From contig CABYPW010000009.1 of the NCBI GenBank assembly GCA_902520885.1, positions 5,001 to 69,000 on the forward strand: a DNA stretch of 64,000 nt, in the 5' to 3' direction. Within the stretch, counting starts at the first letter, position 1. Each line of letters opens with the position of its first letter. Under the pieces are notes generated by a model that was not told where the DNA came from, made no database searches, and saw nothing but the letters and a program-made list of their open reading frames with translations. The stretch is from an uncultured SAR116 cluster alpha proteobacterium. Its GTDB lineage: Bacteria > Pseudomonadota > Alphaproteobacteria > Puniceispirillales > Puniceispirillaceae. The translations under genes were made by a program, and so were the position numbers. This document shows, piece by piece, positions 1 to 8,494 of this stretch.

Positions 1-616
1 TACCCCGCGTACGTTCAGTAACTTCCTCGCCATCGCGGTACTGCAGGCCCGCGCGGCGGATCGCGTCCAGCCCCGCTGGGTGAATCTTGTCGATGCCGAT
101 CTGTCGATAGCCCGGCGCGTGACTGGAAAGCAGATTCGCGACCTCTGCAGCAAAGGCATCAGCCGCGGGGCCGATCCGATCACCACGGGCAAAATAGAAC
201 ATATCCGCACCAGAACGGCTTTCGCGCACCAGTGGATTGAATTCCGCAAGGAAAGGTGCGTTCTTGTAATCCCAAAGCACCATATAGCCATTGGCACAAA
301 GCAGGCAGGCCCGGAACGGGTTGTGGGTGTTCCACAACTGCATATTCGTGGTGTCGGTCGCGTAGCGGATGTTCAGGGGATCGAACATCAAAAGGCCTCC
401 ATAGCCGCGCGCCACGATAGCATCGGTCAGGCGTTTGTGCCGGGCCTTGCGCATTTCGGCAAGGTCGGGCAACGCCAGCCCTGCCTCGAGCCATTCGGCA
501 TGGGCAAGTGCGGTTGGCCCGATCTCGATACGGTTGCCGTCATTCTCGGTCCCATCGCCAAGGCGTGCGCCTTGCCTTGGGTCAATCTTGCGATTGTTGC
601 TATAATGAACATTCAT
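1..616 (-). CDS. dddP: DMSP lyase DddP, N-terminal part (cut by window edge)
   Basis: This is the first 205 codons of an M24 (creatinase/Xaa-Pro peptidase-like) protein that closely resembles Roseobacter DddP, as I remember that family. DddP cleaves dimethylsulfoniopropionate to acrylate and dimethyl sulfide in the cytoplasm. Translation from the ATG at 616 gives MNVHYSNNRKIDP, then the runs MFDPLNIRYATD, NMQLWNTHNPFRA, WDYKNAPFLAEFNPLVRE and SGADMFYF. The full protein is about 445 residues, so the metal ligands and catalytic Asp lie beyond base 1 and cannot be checked. It sits 76 bases downstream of the dehydrogenase gene on the same strand, so it is probably the third gene of that operon. 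Codon use is G+C-rich, unlike most of the window. A close M24 relative with another substrate remains possible. Confidence 0.75.
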   Translation of the reverse strand, partial: MNVHYSNNRKIDPRQGARLGDGTENDGNRIEIGPTALAHAEWLEAGLALPDLAEMRKARHKRLTDAIVARGYGGLLMFDPLNIRYATDTTNMQLWNTHNPFRACLLCANGYMVLWDYKNAPFLAEFNPLVRESRSGADMFYFARGDRIGPAADAFAAEVANLLSSHAPGYRQIGIDKIHPAGLDAIRRAGLQYRDGEEVTERTRG

Positions 617-692
617 TTGTTTTTCATCATTGTGTGCACAATCTGGGATTTCCTTCATTTTTCTGTCGACCTCCCATGTCCTTTACTCCAAA

Positions 693-3143
693 TTAGACAC
701 GCATATTGAAGCCGTTGGCGTCATAAATTGGTCCAGACAAGACTTCTGCATCATAGAAGCTGCCCAGAATTTCCACTTGGAGTGTTGTTCCAGGTGATGC
801 AAATTCGGCGGCAACATAGCCCATCGCCATTGACTTGCCGACACGGTGCGCATAGCCACCCGAACTGACGTAGCCGACAGGCGTGCCGTCTTTAAGGATG
901 GCTTCGTCATGGGCGACATCAATCCCGTCAGTGTCGATGACCATTGTCAGCAGTTTCTGCGAAACGCTCTTATCACGTGCTTTTAATGCAGCTTCCTTAC
1001 CGACAAAATCCTTCTCCCAGTTAATGAAGACATCCATCCCGGATTCGACCGCATTGAAATCCGGACGGTATTCCATTGTCCATACACCCCAACCTTTTTC
1101 GAGCCGCATTGACAGCAGCGCACGCGCGCCATACCAGCGAAAGCGCAGATCAGCACCAGCCTCTTCTATAGAGTCGGCAAGGCGCATCAAGTATTGCGGC
1201 TTGCAGTAGATCTCATAACCCAACTCGCCGGAGAAACTGATCCGGTTGATAATTACCGGAACACCACCAACGAACGTCTGCCGCTGGTCACGGAACTTGA
1301 AGGATTCTGAGGAAACATCGTCCCGGGTGATCCGGGACAGCAGTTCCCGCGATTTTGGGCCGGACAGGGCGACTCCGTGCCAGTCGTCGGAAACATTGGC
1401 GTAGGCAATGTCTGTGGGAAGGTCTTTTTCGAACCAGCGGCGGTGCGCCTCTTGCATGGCTCCCGACCCGAACAGCATGAAATGATCCTCGGCAAGGCAA
1501 GCCACTGTCAGATCGCCGTAAAGCTTGCCCTTGGGCGTCAGCATTGGTGTCAGCGTCAGGCGGCCAGGCTTGGGCACGTGTCCTGCAAGAATGTGGTTTA
1601 GGAAATCGCGCGCACCTGCCCCTTTGAATTCGTGTTTGCCGAAGTTGGCGATCTCGATACCACCAACTGCTTCACGCACGGCTTTGATTTCACGCGCGAC
1701 ATAGTCATGCGACCGGTTGCGCTCAAAGGTTGGAACTTCATGCGCGTCGTCGGGGCCATCTGCAAACCAGAGTACGTGTTCGAGGCCAAAGCTCTGATCC
1801 ATGACCGCACCTTTGGCGATCATGCGATCATAGAGCGCGGTCGTCGTTTGCTTGCGGCCTTTGGGCAGGGTTTCATTCGGGAAGGTCATCACAAACCGGC
1901 GTTCATAGTTTTCCGACGATTTGATCGAGCCCCAGTCAGGTGTCGCAAACTCACCAAAACGTGCTACATCCATCGCCCAAACGTCAATGGATGGTTCACC
2001 GTCGATCATCCATTCTGCTAAAGTCAGACCCACACCTCCACCTTGACAAAACCCCGCCATAACCCCAACAGCTACCCAGTAGTTTTTCATGCCTGGAACA
2101 GGACCTATCAGGGGATTACCATCTGGACCAAATGTGAAAGGACCATTGATCACGTCCTTAATTCCTGCATTGGCCATAGCTGGGAGACGCTTAAATGCAG
2201 TTTCTAGACGCTCTGCTATGCGGTCTAGGTCTGATGGCAGTAATTCATGACCGAAGTCCCACGGTGTCCCGTTTATTTTCCATGGGGTTGCTCGAGACTC
2301 ATATGTACCTAGCAACATTCCTTGCCCTTCTTGACGACAATATATATTAGCCTCGAAATCTATACCATGCGGTATTTGTTGGCCGAAATTTTCGACTTCA
2401 CTTATTCGCTCCGTAATTAGATAATGGTGCTCCATCGGTTGAACGGGCAGGTGAATACCAGCCATGAGACCGACCTCGCGCGCCCACAGACCACCACAAT
2501 TCACAACGTGCTCCGCATTGATCGTACCTTTAGGGGTAACAACATCCCAGGTCCCATCGGGACACTGAGTCATATTGGTCGCACCACAATGGGTGAAATA
2601 TTGTGCCCCATGCACCTTAGCCGCCTTGGCAAAAGCATAGGTAGTTCCGGACGGGTCAAGATGGCCGTCCTGCGCATCCCAAAGCACTGCGTGGTAATGG
2701 TTAGGATCAATCAATGGATGACGTTCGGCCAGCTCTTTTGGTGAGATGAATTCCTGATCTAGGCCCATGTACCGTGCCTTTGAGCGCTCAACTTTGAGAT
2801 AATCATACCATTCCTTGGTAGAGGCAGCATAGAAACCACCAGTCTGATGCAGGCCAACTGATTGACCGGACAGTGCTTCGATCTCCTTATAAAGATTAAT
2901 AGTGTATGATTGAAGTCGTGAGATGTTGGGGTCTGAACTGATGGTATGGATACCCCCAGCCGCATGCCAGGATGAACCAGAAGTCAGCTCGTCGCGTTCG
3001 AGTAGGATTGCATCTTTCCAACCAAATTTAGCTAAGTGGAATAGGATAGAACAACCAACAACTCCGCCACCAATAATAACTACTTTCGCGTGTGACGGCA
3101 GTTTCTTTCCATTTATGTTAGGGTCAATTTGAATATTAGGCAT
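693..3143 (-). CDS. FAD-dependent dimethylglycine/sarcosine dehydrogenase-like protein with GcvT domain
   Basis: The 816-residue product has the layout of dimethylglycine and sarcosine dehydrogenases. An N-terminal FAD/DAO domain carries the dinucleotide motif GGGVVG at residues 25-30 and the SSWHAAGG motif, whose His60 matches the covalent flavin His of the family. It is followed by an FAO linker region and GcvT N and C domains (about residues 430-816) that would pass the one-carbon unit to tetrahydrofolate. It probably oxidises an N-methyl group in the cytoplasm; the substrate is not visible from sequence. The start ATG at 3143 has GGAG about 11 bases upstream. It lies 23 bases after the MttB-like gene. 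Base composition changes within the gene: the 3' part (low coordinates) is G+C-rich, the 5' part close to the rest of the window. Confidence 0.85.
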   Translation of the reverse strand: MPNIQIDPNINGKKLPSHAKVVIIGGGVVGCSILFHLAKFGWKDAILLERDELTSGSSWHAAGGIHTISSDPNISRLQSYTINLYKEIEALSGQSVGLHQTGGFYAASTKEWYDYLKVERSKARYMGLDQEFISPKELAERHPLIDPNHYHAVLWDAQDGHLDPSGTTYAFAKAAKVHGAQYFTHCGATNMTQCPDGTWDVVTPKGTINAEHVVNCGGLWAREVGLMAGIHLPVQPMEHHYLITERISEVENFGQQIPHGIDFEANIYCRQEGQGMLLGTYESRATPWKINGTPWDFGHELLPSDLDRIAERLETAFKRLPAMANAGIKDVINGPFTFGPDGNPLIGPVPGMKNYWVAVGVMAGFCQGGGVGLTLAEWMIDGEPSIDVWAMDVARFGEFATPDWGSIKSSENYERRFVMTFPNETLPKGRKQTTTALYDRMIAKGAVMDQSFGLEHVLWFADGPDDAHEVPTFERNRSHDYVAREIKAVREAVGGIEIANFGKHEFKGAGARDFLNHILAGHVPKPGRLTLTPMLTPKGKLYGDLTVACLAEDHFMLFGSGAMQEAHRRWFEKDLPTDIAYANVSDDWHGVALSGPKSRELLSRITRDDVSSESFKFRDQRQTFVGGVPVIINRISFSGELGYEIYCKPQYLMRLADSIEEAGADLRFRWYGARALLSMRLEKGWGVWTMEYRPDFNAVESGMDVFINWEKDFVGKEAALKARDKSVSQKLLTMVIDTDGIDVAHDEAILKDGTPVGYVSSGGYAHRVGKSMAMGYVAAEFASPGTTLQVEILGSFYDAEVLSGPIYDANGFNMRV

Positions 3144-3166
3144 TCTTCTTTTTTCTCCAAAAACCG

Positions 3167-4726
3167 TCAGAAATCTGTGGCCACACCACCTTCAGTTTTG
3201 CGTTTGTAAACAAATGCGTCAAGCTCATCTCTGATTGCAGGCTCCAAATCGGGGAGTTCATAAACGGAAAGGCGTTTTTTCCATTCAGCGTTAGCGCGTT
3301 CGATGGTGACTGGCGACCCTGCCTCTCGCCAGGTCTCAAAGTTACGCCAGTCACTCAAGATTGGAGAATAAAACGCATTTCGATAACGCGCTTGTGTATG
3401 TTCTGTTCCAAAAAAATGCCCTGCTGGTCCAACCTCGTTGATGGCATCTAGCGCTATTTCTTCTGAGTTGCTCAAAACTGGTTGAAGAAACTCTGTAATC
3501 ATTTGTAGTAGGTCAATATCAAGGATTATTTTTTCATAAGAACAACAAAGGCCGCCCTCAAGCCATCCCGCCCCATGCATGAGCATATTGGCGCCCCCGT
3601 TGATTGCGCCCCAAAGAGAAAAAACTGACTCATATGCTGCTTGAGCATCCACCGTATTAGCGGCACAAACATTTGAAGAGCGATAGGGGATCTTATATTT
3701 TCGTGCTAATTGCCCCCCAATGTGCTGTGCTTTCATATACTCTGGCGTGCCAAATGCTGGCGAACCAGTTTTCATATCTACATTTGATGTAAAACCACCA
3801 TACATTACTGGCGCTTTTGGGCGTACCATCTGTGTGAAGGCTATACCCGCAAGAGCTTCTGCATTCTGCAAAGTTATGGCCCCCGCAATTGTTACAGGCG
3901 CCATTGCCCCAGCAAGTGTAAAGGGCGTAATTACTACCGGCTGTCCCATAGCAGACAACTCCATGATGCCTTGCAACATTGGAATATCGAGTTGCAGGGG
4001 AGAATTCGTATTGATAATCGAGAACATACAGGGTTGTTTACGCATTTGATCTCGTGATAATCCATGTGCAATCCGTGTCATTTCTATTGTGTCTAAAACA
4101 CGCTCCTTCCCAAGCGAATAGATACAATAAGCTTTATCTGTCAATGTGATATAGTCATGGATGCAATCCAGATGGCGGACAGAAGGATGAATGTCGACGG
4201 GTTCTACAGGATAGCCACCTGTTATATGCAAAACGTTATGCATCTGCGCTAATTTTAAAAAGTTACGAAAGTCTTCCTGGTTGCCTGTGCGTCGACCTGT
4301 GTCTGTATCTGAACAATTTGGGGCACTTGCCATCATTGCAAAAGCAATGTTGTTTTCACCCATAATTACATTGTGCTCCTTATTGCGCGCATGAAGAGTG
4401 AATTTTGATGGCACATGTTCTATTACTTCTAAGATAAGGTCAGGGTCAAATCGTACGCGCATATCACCATTTTTGACGTCAGCTCCCGCCAATTTCATGA
4501 TAGCACGAGCATCAACATCCAGAACATCTATACCAGTTTCAGATAGCAACTTAAGGGATGCTTGGTGAATATTTTCTAGTTGATCATCAGAAACGATTTC
4601 TACAGGTGGATAGGAGAGTATAAGTTTTTCGAATGGACGCTGAATAATTTTGGGTGCAGTTAAGTTATTATCACGCTGCCGCCCACGTCGGCCGCGCACC
4701 TTTCCTTCTAATTTATCTGAAGTCAT
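3167..4726 (-). CDS. Trimethylamine methyltransferase (MttB) family protein, non-pyrrolysine type
   Basis: The 519-residue protein belongs to the MttB/COG5598 corrinoid methyltransferase superfamily. Typical runs are PNCSDTDTG, MYGGFTSNVDMKTGSPAFGTPEY, GGANMLMHGAGWLEGGL and AINEVGPAGHFFGTEHT near the C-terminus. The frame is open throughout with no internal TAG, so it is a non-pyrrolysine member. Characterised members of that kind demethylate quaternary amines such as glycine betaine (MtgB), proline betaine or carnitine. It is the first gene of a leftward operon with the GcvT-type dehydrogenase and dddP, which suggests stepwise demethylation of a methylated osmolyte. No partner corrinoid protein gene is seen in the window. 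Divergent from a GcvA-like LysR gene. Confidence 0.85.
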   Translation of the reverse strand: MTSDKLEGKVRGRRGRQRDNNLTAPKIIQRPFEKLILSYPPVEIVSDDQLENIHQASLKLLSETGIDVLDVDARAIMKLAGADVKNGDMRVRFDPDLILEVIEHVPSKFTLHARNKEHNVIMGENNIAFAMMASAPNCSDTDTGRRTGNQEDFRNFLKLAQMHNVLHITGGYPVEPVDIHPSVRHLDCIHDYITLTDKAYCIYSLGKERVLDTIEMTRIAHGLSRDQMRKQPCMFSIINTNSPLQLDIPMLQGIMELSAMGQPVVITPFTLAGAMAPVTIAGAITLQNAEALAGIAFTQMVRPKAPVMYGGFTSNVDMKTGSPAFGTPEYMKAQHIGGQLARKYKIPYRSSNVCAANTVDAQAAYESVFSLWGAINGGANMLMHGAGWLEGGLCCSYEKIILDIDLLQMITEFLQPVLSNSEEIALDAINEVGPAGHFFGTEHTQARYRNAFYSPILSDWRNFETWREAGSPVTIERANAEWKKRLSVYELPDLEPAIRDELDAFVYKRKTEGGVATDF

Positions 4727-4798
4727 TAGTTACTGCACTCTCTCTTAAAAACGTGATCTAGCGCTATTTTTTTAAATGACGCGGTTCTTTAAAGTCGG

Positions 4799-4847
4799 CT
4801 AATTAAGGATTATAGATTATTAAACTTGAGAAATTCAGTCTAATTAA
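4799..4847. promoter_or_regulatory. Candidate GcvA-type operator pair between mttB-like and lysR genes
   Basis: The 219-base divergent spacer (4727-4945) contains the octamer CTAATTAA twice, at 4799-4806 and 4840-4847. The copies are 41 bases apart, close to four helical turns. The core CTAAT is the half-site known for E. coli GcvA, and the adjacent regulator is GcvA-like, so these are plausible binding sites controlling both directions. The region is AT-rich, so chance occurrence cannot be excluded. Confidence 0.4.
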
Positions 4848-4945
4848 AAATTGTAGAGGCCATTCTTTTTTGTAATGACTTATACATTTCTTAAGGTATA
4901 GATTTAATTTGAAATAGAAAGCTATTGGCACAGGGCCTGCGTATT

Positions 4946-5830
4946 ATGAAAAACCTAGCTAGTCTTACTTCTCTCCGCGTTTTTTCGGTTGTTGGAAAGC
5001 GTTTAAGCTTCACAGATGCAGCAAAAGAGTTGGGTGTCACACAGAGTGCTGTCAGTAGGCAAATAAAATCTCTTGAAAACTCTCTTAATATAGATCTTTT
5101 CAATAGAGTGGGTAATAGCGTTTCTTTAACGAAAGACGGTGAGTCCTTGCATCGTAGAATCTTCGAAATTTTTGGCCTGATGGAAGATGCAATAAGTGAC
5201 ATCACAAACTCAGTACAACAACGTAAATTAAATATACTTGCGCCACCTACTCTGGCAGCCCGTTGGCTGACGCGGCGCCTATTATCTTATCCCCACCATT
5301 TTCCAGGAATTGAACTAGCTGTACATACAAAAGCCCGTTCCGATATTAGGATGGATTGTGTTATTCACTATGGAAACCAACCTACAGTAGGTTCGGAAAG
5401 CCAGCAATTACTTTTGGAACACCATATAGCAGTTTGCTCCCCTAAACTTTTGCAAGATAGAGATGCCATGCGCGTAAGCTGTCTTTTGCATGTGTTTGAC
5501 GATGGACAGCGTTTTCCACTCTGGGAAGATTGGCTTGCGATAGAAGCAAACCATCCGGATTTACCTATTAATGCGTCAATGGAATTTGCATCGCTCGAGC
5601 TTGCTATCCAAGCTGCCAAAAATTCAGTTGGCATCGCGGTAGTGGACCGTAACATGATTGAATATGAGTTAAGTGCTGGCAGTCTTGTGCCAATTTCTGC
5701 GGCAACGGTAGTTGGTCCGAGAGGTTATTGGCTTGAGATCTCAAGTGAGCACCAATCAAAAGGACGTTCAGTGGAGTTATTTCGCTGGTTAAGACGTGTT
5801 AGAGATGCCGACACGGAAACGTTTGAGTAA
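4946..5830 (+). CDS. LysR-family regulator, GcvA-like
   Basis: A LysR-type transcriptional regulator of 294 residues. The N-terminal winged helix-turn-helix has the run SFTDAAKELGVTQSAVSRQIK (written here in part: residues about 23-43), followed by a type-2 periplasmic-binding-like effector domain with WLTRRL, VCSPKLL and GIAVVDRNMI, all typical of the GcvA subgroup. I chose the ATG at 4946, which gives the usual MKNLASLTSLRVF start; an in-frame TTG at 4925 would add seven unlikely residues. It is transcribed away from the methyl-compound operon and probably regulates it, plus itself. It ends 15 bases before the convergent end of iolJ. Confidence 0.85.
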   Translation: MKNLASLTSLRVFSVVGKRLSFTDAAKELGVTQSAVSRQIKSLENSLNIDLFNRVGNSVSLTKDGESLHRRIFEIFGLMEDAISDITNSVQQRKLNILAPPTLAARWLTRRLLSYPHHFPGIELAVHTKARSDIRMDCVIHYGNQPTVGSESQQLLLEHHIAVCSPKLLQDRDAMRVSCLLHVFDDGQRFPLWEDWLAIEANHPDLPINASMEFASLELAIQAAKNSVGIAVVDRNMIEYELSAGSLVPISAATVVGPRGYWLEISSEHQSKGRSVELFRWLRRVRDADTETFE

Positions 5831-5845
5831 CTAGATTGTGTATTA

Positions 5846-6673
5846 TTATCGTTTTAAAGTTGATAAAACTTTTCTAGTTGCTTGAACTAAAGGGTCATGT
5901 GTGTCTTTTAAAATTTGGATACGATCAAATCTCTTAGTATCTTGATTTACAGATAATCTAAGCGCATTGCCGAAAGCCATTCTTAACTCTGTTCCAATAT
6001 TAAATTTACAAATTTTTGAATTTCTCGCTAGTTTAATTCTTTGATTTAGAGGCACACCTGAGCCCCCATGAATAACTAATGGGACATCAGAAACCATCTC
6101 AATTGATTTAATTCGATCTTCGTCTAAACCACCTTCTTTATTTTGCTGAAGATGAATGTTACCTACCGAAATTGCCATAGCATCAATGCTGGTTTCTGTC
6201 GCAAATCTTGCAGCCTCTTCCGGCTTAGTGCCATCAGAAGTCTCTCCTCCAGAATAGCCTACGAATCCAATTTCTCCTTCACAAGATACACCCACCGAGT
6301 GGGCTAAATCGGCAATTTTTGCAGTCTCATCTATATTTTTTTGTAATGGTTTTCTAGAGCCATCAAACATAATTGATGTAAAGCCACAATCTAACGCAAT
6401 TTTGCATTCTTCAAATGTATAGCCATGGTCAAGATGAGCAACCACGGGCATGCTGGAATTCTCGCCTAAGTATCGAAACATTTTACCCAGAATAGGTAAA
6501 GGGGTATGTTCCCTACATGATGGCCCTGCCTGAAGAATGATGGGAACATTTTCGGCTTCAGCTGCCGCCACGTAAGCGCACATGTCTTCCCATCCAAGCG
6601 TCACAAGTCCTGCGACAGCGTAACCATCTTTTAATGCAGGTTGAAGAACTTCTGCGAGTGTTGCCATGCTCAT
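5846..6673 (-). CDS. iolJ: Class II aldolase, probable IolJ (2-deoxy-5-keto-gluconate-6-phosphate aldolase)
   Basis: The 275-residue protein is a class II, zinc-dependent ketose-bisphosphate-type aldolase. Visible motifs are AHLDHGYTFEECK with the zinc/catalytic His-Asp-His set, MFDGSRKPL, CEGEIGFVG, the phosphate loop HGGSGVP and CKFNIGTELR. In inositol degradation IolJ splits 2-deoxy-5-keto-gluconate 6-phosphate into dihydroxyacetone phosphate and malonate semialdehyde. The role is assigned from position, since it is the last gene of the iolD-iolC-iolB-iolJ run and its start overlaps the iolB stop by 4 bases. By sequence alone it could also be a tagatose- or fructose-bisphosphate aldolase. 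Confidence 0.75.
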   Translation of the reverse strand: MSMATLAEVLQPALKDGYAVAGLVTLGWEDMCAYVAAAEAENVPIILQAGPSCREHTPLPILGKMFRYLGENSSMPVVAHLDHGYTFEECKIALDCGFTSIMFDGSRKPLQKNIDETAKIADLAHSVGVSCEGEIGFVGYSGGETSDGTKPEEAARFATETSIDAMAISVGNIHLQQNKEGGLDEDRIKSIEMVSDVPLVIHGGSGVPLNQRIKLARNSKICKFNIGTELRMAFGNALRLSVNQDTKRFDRIQILKDTHDPLVQATRKVLSTLKR

Positions 6674-7506
6674 TTGAATTTCGCAATCATATCTTTAATT
6701 CCTGGGATTGTTTCTACTTGATAAGCATGCGTTGGTTGAAAATATTGAATCAAACTTCGTTGGCTGAGACCCCCTAGAATGGTGAAATAATACATTTCAT
6801 ATCCAGGCAAAACGCAACAAGGATGATAGCCGTGATCGATACAAATTGTTGAGCCGTCAACAATGTGATATGCGTCTCCTGGTTCATTGTCACTCCGCTG
6901 AAGCATCTGTAGACCAGAGCCCCAATTTGGTTTGAAACGGAAATTATAGGTTTCATCGTGACGTGTTTCTTTTGGGATTCGGTTTGTATCATGTTTGTGA
7001 CTTGGAAATCCTGACCAGCCTCCGGCACCAACTGTATATAATTCACTAACTAATAATCTACCAACTTTGTCATGTTGTTTTTGACCTAAAATGTGTTTGA
7101 TTTTTCGATGTGTTTTTGTTTCGTCAGAACCATATTGTACTAAATCAGATTCTCGTACATCAAAAGGAACAAGAACTTTATCATATTTTGCCCCTGCAAT
7201 AAAAACTTCTGCATTTTCTGACATGCAAGCCATTTCTGCTTTTGCTCCAACTGGAACATAAACACCTTCCGGTTCTCCATCCCAAACATCCTCAACTCTA
7301 TTTCCAAGCCTCTGAAACTCTATGCCCTCAACATTTATGTTGATTGTACCAGTAGCAGGTACTATGCACGTTTCATATCCAGGCACTTGATATTCAAAGG
7401 CCTCTCCCTTTTTTAGCTTTACAATGTTAAAGTAATTCAGAGGCACAGTTTTGTTGTTAGCATCCACAATGGGGTTATTTTCATTATCATAAGGAGGTAT
7501 GTGCAT
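6670..7506 (-). CDS. iolB: 5-deoxy-glucuronate isomerase IolB
   Basis: IolB converts 5-deoxy-D-glucuronate to 2-deoxy-5-keto-D-gluconate in myo-inositol breakdown. The 278-residue protein has the double cupin-like IolB fold. Metal-site elements are SGFPSHKHDT, the nearby ETYNFRF segment, and GYHPCCVLPGYEMYY in the second half. Length and motifs are normal for the family. The ATG at 7506 lies only 2 bases from the end of iolC and the 3' end overlaps iolJ by 4 bases, so translation is probably coupled. A second, diverged IolB is encoded at 13729-14556. Confidence 0.92.
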   Translation of the reverse strand: MHIPPYDNENNPIVDANNKTVPLNYFNIVKLKKGEAFEYQVPGYETCIVPATGTININVEGIEFQRLGNRVEDVWDGEPEGVYVPVGAKAEMACMSENAEVFIAGAKYDKVLVPFDVRESDLVQYGSDETKTHRKIKHILGQKQHDKVGRLLVSELYTVGAGGWSGFPSHKHDTNRIPKETRHDETYNFRFKPNWGSGLQMLQRSDNEPGDAYHIVDGSTICIDHGYHPCCVLPGYEMYYFTILGGLSQRSLIQYFQPTHAYQVETIPGIKDMIAKFK

Positions 7507-7507
7507 A

Positions 7508-8494
7508 TTAAACTCTCTTTGGATGAGGATGCTTCTTCATAAATGCATCCAATTGATCATGAGTCGGCATAGCTGGTGCACAGCCTGGTTTTGATACCAC
7601 GATAGCCGCACAAGCTGACCCTCTACAGATAGCTTCCTTTAAATCTCTTCCTTCTGATATTGACGAAAGTAACCCTGCCATAAAGCTGTCTCCTGCCCCA
7701 TTTGGTTTTATAGGTGCGGCTGGAAAAATACCTGTGTGAATTTCTTTACCGCTAGCAAATGTTATTGCCCCTTTGCTACCCATTTTATAAATTACTATAC
7801 GTTCACTGTTTTTTGCCAGTCGCTCTGCTACGTTAAGGCCTTCTTTAATTCCGCCAGCCATAAAGTCAAATTCTTCATCATTACCAATAAGCAAATCACT
7901 CTGTTTACCAGCTTGTGTTAACACATCAGACGCAATTTCAGGTGAGGACCAAGAGTAAGGTCGATAATCAATATCGAATATTATAGGTAATCCTGCTTCT
8001 TTTGCCTTTTCAAAGGCCAAAAATGTAGCACTCCTAGACGGTTCACAAGCTAAAACTGTGCCGGTAGCAAGTAATGCTCCAAAATCGCTATAGTTAATTC
8101 TACTTATATCTTCATTAGTTACTTGAAAATCTGCTGCGTTATTGCGGTAAATTACATTTTGAAAATTGTTTATACAACTCTCATATATAGCGAGTGATGT
8201 GCGATATTCACCACTAACATATTTTACGAACTGCGTGTCTACACCGTAATATTTTAGCCGGTTTAAGCAAAACCGACCCACAGCATCATCTGAAACACTA
8301 GTAATTAGGGCCGAATAAGAGCCAAGCTTAGATAGACCCACGCATATATTCGCTGATGAACCACCTAAATCTGCTTTAAAGGTGCTCGCATTTTCGCTTT
8401 TTACGCCTATGGGGTCAGCAAACATATCCATCCCGGCTCGCCCTAGTACTGCAAATTTGTTTTTCTGAATTCCTTCTATTAGAGCGTTCATCAT
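7508..8494 (-). CDS. iolC: 5-dehydro-2-deoxygluconokinase IolC (PfkB family)
   Basis: A 328-residue PfkB/ribokinase-family sugar kinase. The N-terminal substrate loop is GGSSANICVGLSKLG and the C-terminal ATP/anion-hole motif is PNGAGDSFMAGLL, with its catalytic Asp. In this setting it phosphorylates 2-deoxy-5-keto-D-gluconate before IolJ cleavage. It overlaps iolD by 4 bases (8491-8494). The run GRAGMDMFADPIGV near the N-terminus is characteristic of IolC rather than of fructokinases. Confidence 0.9.
   Translation of the reverse strand: MMNALIEGIQKNKFAVLGRAGMDMFADPIGVKSENASTFKADLGGSSANICVGLSKLGSYSALITSVSDDAVGRFCLNRLKYYGVDTQFVKYVSGEYRTSLAIYESCINNFQNVIYRNNAADFQVTNEDISRINYSDFGALLATGTVLACEPSRSATFLAFEKAKEAGLPIIFDIDYRPYSWSSPEIASDVLTQAGKQSDLLIGNDEEFDFMAGGIKEGLNVAERLAKNSERIVIYKMGSKGAITFASGKEIHTGIFPAAPIKPNGAGDSFMAGLLSSISEGRDLKEAICRGSACAAIVVSKPGCAPAMPTHDQLDAFMKKHPHPKRV

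Noticed and set aside
80-709. 209-codon open frame on the plus strand
   Set aside because: It lies opposite the dddP fragment in G+C-rich sequence, where long chance frames are common. Its translation resembles no family and the minus strand gives a clear DddP-like protein.
3167-4726. Pyrrolysine (in-frame TAG) in the MttB-like gene
   Set aside because: The 519-codon frame is uninterrupted and of full family length, so no TAG readthrough is needed.
4925-4945. TTG at 4925 as the start of the LysR gene
   Set aside because: The ATG at 4946 gives the standard LysR length and N-terminus; the extra residues are not family-like.
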